Shown one piece after another: positions 6,152 through 6,755 of a DNA stretch of 6,755 nt. Origin of the DNA: Bacteroidales bacterium UBA3816 (GTDB lineage Bacteria > Bacteroidota > Bacteroidia > Bacteroidales > P3); contig DFDY01000072.1 of NCBI GenBank assembly GCA_002368955.1, forward strand, positions 1 through 6,755. Reading direction: 5' to 3'. Every line of letters starts with the position of its first letter. Positions within the stretch are counted from its first letter, which is position 1. A program made the position numbers and the translations under genes. Below the pieces are notes generated by a model. The model was not told the origin of the DNA and did no database searches. It saw only the letters and a program-made list of their open reading frames with translations.

Positions 6152-6372
6152 ATCAATACTCCTCCTCTGTTATGGCAGAATTCAGCCACATCTTGTACTA
6201 CATCGTCGAAAGAAAAGGTGTGCTCGACATCATAGTTGCGCAAGAGGAAATCGATGCCTTTGTTTGTGTCAAGGTATCGGTACGCCTGAGTTGTGGTAAG
6301 ATTGAAACGCTCGGCAAAATCGCTGATGATTGCAACAATGTAGTCCAAAATGTTGTTCTCTTCGTTTGACAC
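6148..6372 (-). CDS. DUF3791-like small protein, first gene of the cassette
   Basis: 74 residues, cytoplasmic, predicted mostly helical. Residues 8-22 (ILDYIVAIISDFAER), 27-36 (TTQAYRYLDT), 40-51 (IDFLLRNYDVEH) and 55-66 (FDDVVQDVAEFC) follow the layout of DUF3791 proteins, which usually show a central I-x-[FY]-L/I-x-x-x-Y-x-x-x-H block and a closing VxDI-like helix. DUF3791 genes are known neighbours of DUF3990 genes. The start codon is GTG (6372-6370); no in-frame ATG follows, and the reading frame gives MSNEENN at the N-terminus. It sits about 40 bases below a strong promoter. Its final codons (R-G-G-V-L-I) carry the Shine-Dalgarno for the next gene. It could be an antitoxin or adaptor, which is not shown by sequence. 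Confidence 0.8.
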   Translation of the reverse strand: MSNEENNILDYIVAIISDFAERFNLTTTQAYRYLDTNKGIDFLLRNYDVEHTFSFDDVVQDVAEFCHNRGGVLI

Positions 6373-6416
6373 GGTATGTGGTGTTTCTGTTATAGGTCTG
6401 TCATTAATTCACGATG

Positions 6417-6449
6417 CAAAGATACAAAAAATATTTGAATTGAATCAAA
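6417..6449 (-). promoter_or_regulatory. Bacteroidota-type promoter of the three-gene cassette
   Basis: On the minus strand TTTG (6449-6446) is followed after exactly 21 bases by TATCTTTG (6424-6417), matching the -33 TTTG and -7 TAnnTTTG elements and their usual spacing. Transcription should start near 6410, giving a leader of about 38 bases before the GTG at 6372. The region upstream of the -33 box is A/T-rich and contains AAGAAAAGCGAAAACACTTT (6449-6468, plus strand), which has a close copy at 5366-5387. Confidence 0.75.
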
Positions 6450-6560
6450 AAGAAAAGCGAAAACACTTTGTATTATTTCTTTATGTCTTAATTCTACTTG
6501 TTCTTTCTCTATTAAAGTAATTGCTCAAATTTATTTTACATATAATTGCCATCTAATTGA

Positions 6561-6581
6561 CCATTAATTTTAAATTAATGG
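6561..6581. repeat. perfect 21-bp AT-rich palindrome
   Basis: CCATTAATTT (6561-6570) is the exact reverse complement of AAATTAATGG (6572-6581) around a single T. A further half-site ATTAATGG follows at 6585-6592, and related ATTAAT cores occur near 6402 and 6618. It lies between the end of the T9SS cargo gene and the cassette promoter. It could be an operator for a dimeric DNA-binding protein or a weak terminator of the upstream gene. It has no GC-rich stem, so I favour a protein-binding site only slightly. The rest of 6450-6669 is AT-rich and shows no gene. Confidence 0.6.
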
Positions 6582-6669
6582 ATTATTAATGGTAATTCGT
6601 GTTTAAACAATATGCACATTAATTTTGCTTACCGACTTAACACCATTCACTAATCACCAATCGCTATGG

Positions 6670-6755
6670 TCAGCGGATGAGGGTGACGGTGCCTTTGAGG
6701 TTTTTCCAGCCGTTGACGGAGGTGTCGCGGTAGCGGATGTAGTAGACGTAGGAGC
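6670..6755 (-). CDS. C-terminal end of a T9SS-exported protein (type B sorting domain), partial
   Basis: The last 27 codons are visible, running off the right edge, with a TGA stop at 6672-6670. The peptide begins SYVYYIRYRDTSVNGWKN and closes with L-K-G-T-V-T-L-I-R. This matches the end of the gliding-motility-associated (CHU_C, T9SS type B) C-terminal domain, whose strands show Y-x-Y/W-x-I-x-Y-x-D and a final G-T-V-x-L-I-R. Such domains are recognised by the type IX secretion system, which exports the protein across the outer membrane. The passenger domain is outside the window, so the protein's function cannot be stated. Confidence 0.88.
   Translation of the reverse strand, partial: SYVYYIRYRDTSVNGWKNLKGTVTLIR

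Noticed and set aside
6130..6369. 79-aa plus-strand frame opposite the DUF3791-like gene
   Set aside because: The minus-strand frame has family-like motifs, a strong promoter and ATGA coupling to the next gene; the plus-strand frame has none of these.

Overview
The window looks like a chromosomal piece of a Bacteroidota bacterium, most likely order Bacteroidales. Three copies of the family's -7 promoter core (TATCTTTG on the minus strand) are present. Two genes encode signal-peptide-bearing surface proteins of types common in this phylum. The right edge holds the end of a type IX secretion system (T9SS) type B sorting domain (Y-x-R-Y-R-D, then G-T-V-T-L-I-R and stop). Every credible gene is on the minus strand, so transcription runs from right to left.

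Layout in transcription order. (1) 6755-6670: last 27 codons of a T9SS-exported protein. (2) 6669-6373: AT-rich spacer with a perfect 21-bp palindrome and a well-formed Bacteroidota promoter (-33 TTTG, 21-bp spacer, -7 TATCTTTG). (3) 6372-5463: a compact three-gene cassette joined by two 4-base ATGA overlaps: a DUF3791-like small protein, a DUF3990 protein with an ADP-ribosyltransferase-like fold, and an unrecognised 70-residue protein. (4) 5462-5148: a 315-base non-coding stretch with a -7 box, a roughly 110-base near-continuous hairpin and a terminator-like hairpin plus U8 tract. It may be a long structured leader of the next gene or a separate small RNA. (5) 5147-4107 and 4087-167: a two-gene unit (17 bases apart, counting from stop to start) encoding a secreted right-handed beta-helix protein and a 1306-residue multidomain adhesin-like protein. 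(6) 166-1: two copies of a 25-bp direct repeat, a further -7-like box and a hairpin. The first repeat copy supplies the stop codon of the large protein.

The three-gene cassette has the architecture of a toxin-antitoxin or other conflict module: its own promoter, strict translational coupling, and a small ART-fold enzyme flanked by two small partners. This function is inferred. The two surface genes probably act together outside the cell in adhesion or surface display. Both have GC-richer ends and a visibly AT-richer core, which suggests exchange of variable middles between conserved ends. The large protein stops inside a recognisable repeat with no T9SS sorting domain, so it is probably truncated by an insertion or rearrangement at the direct repeats. 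No rRNA, tRNA or CRISPR array was seen.
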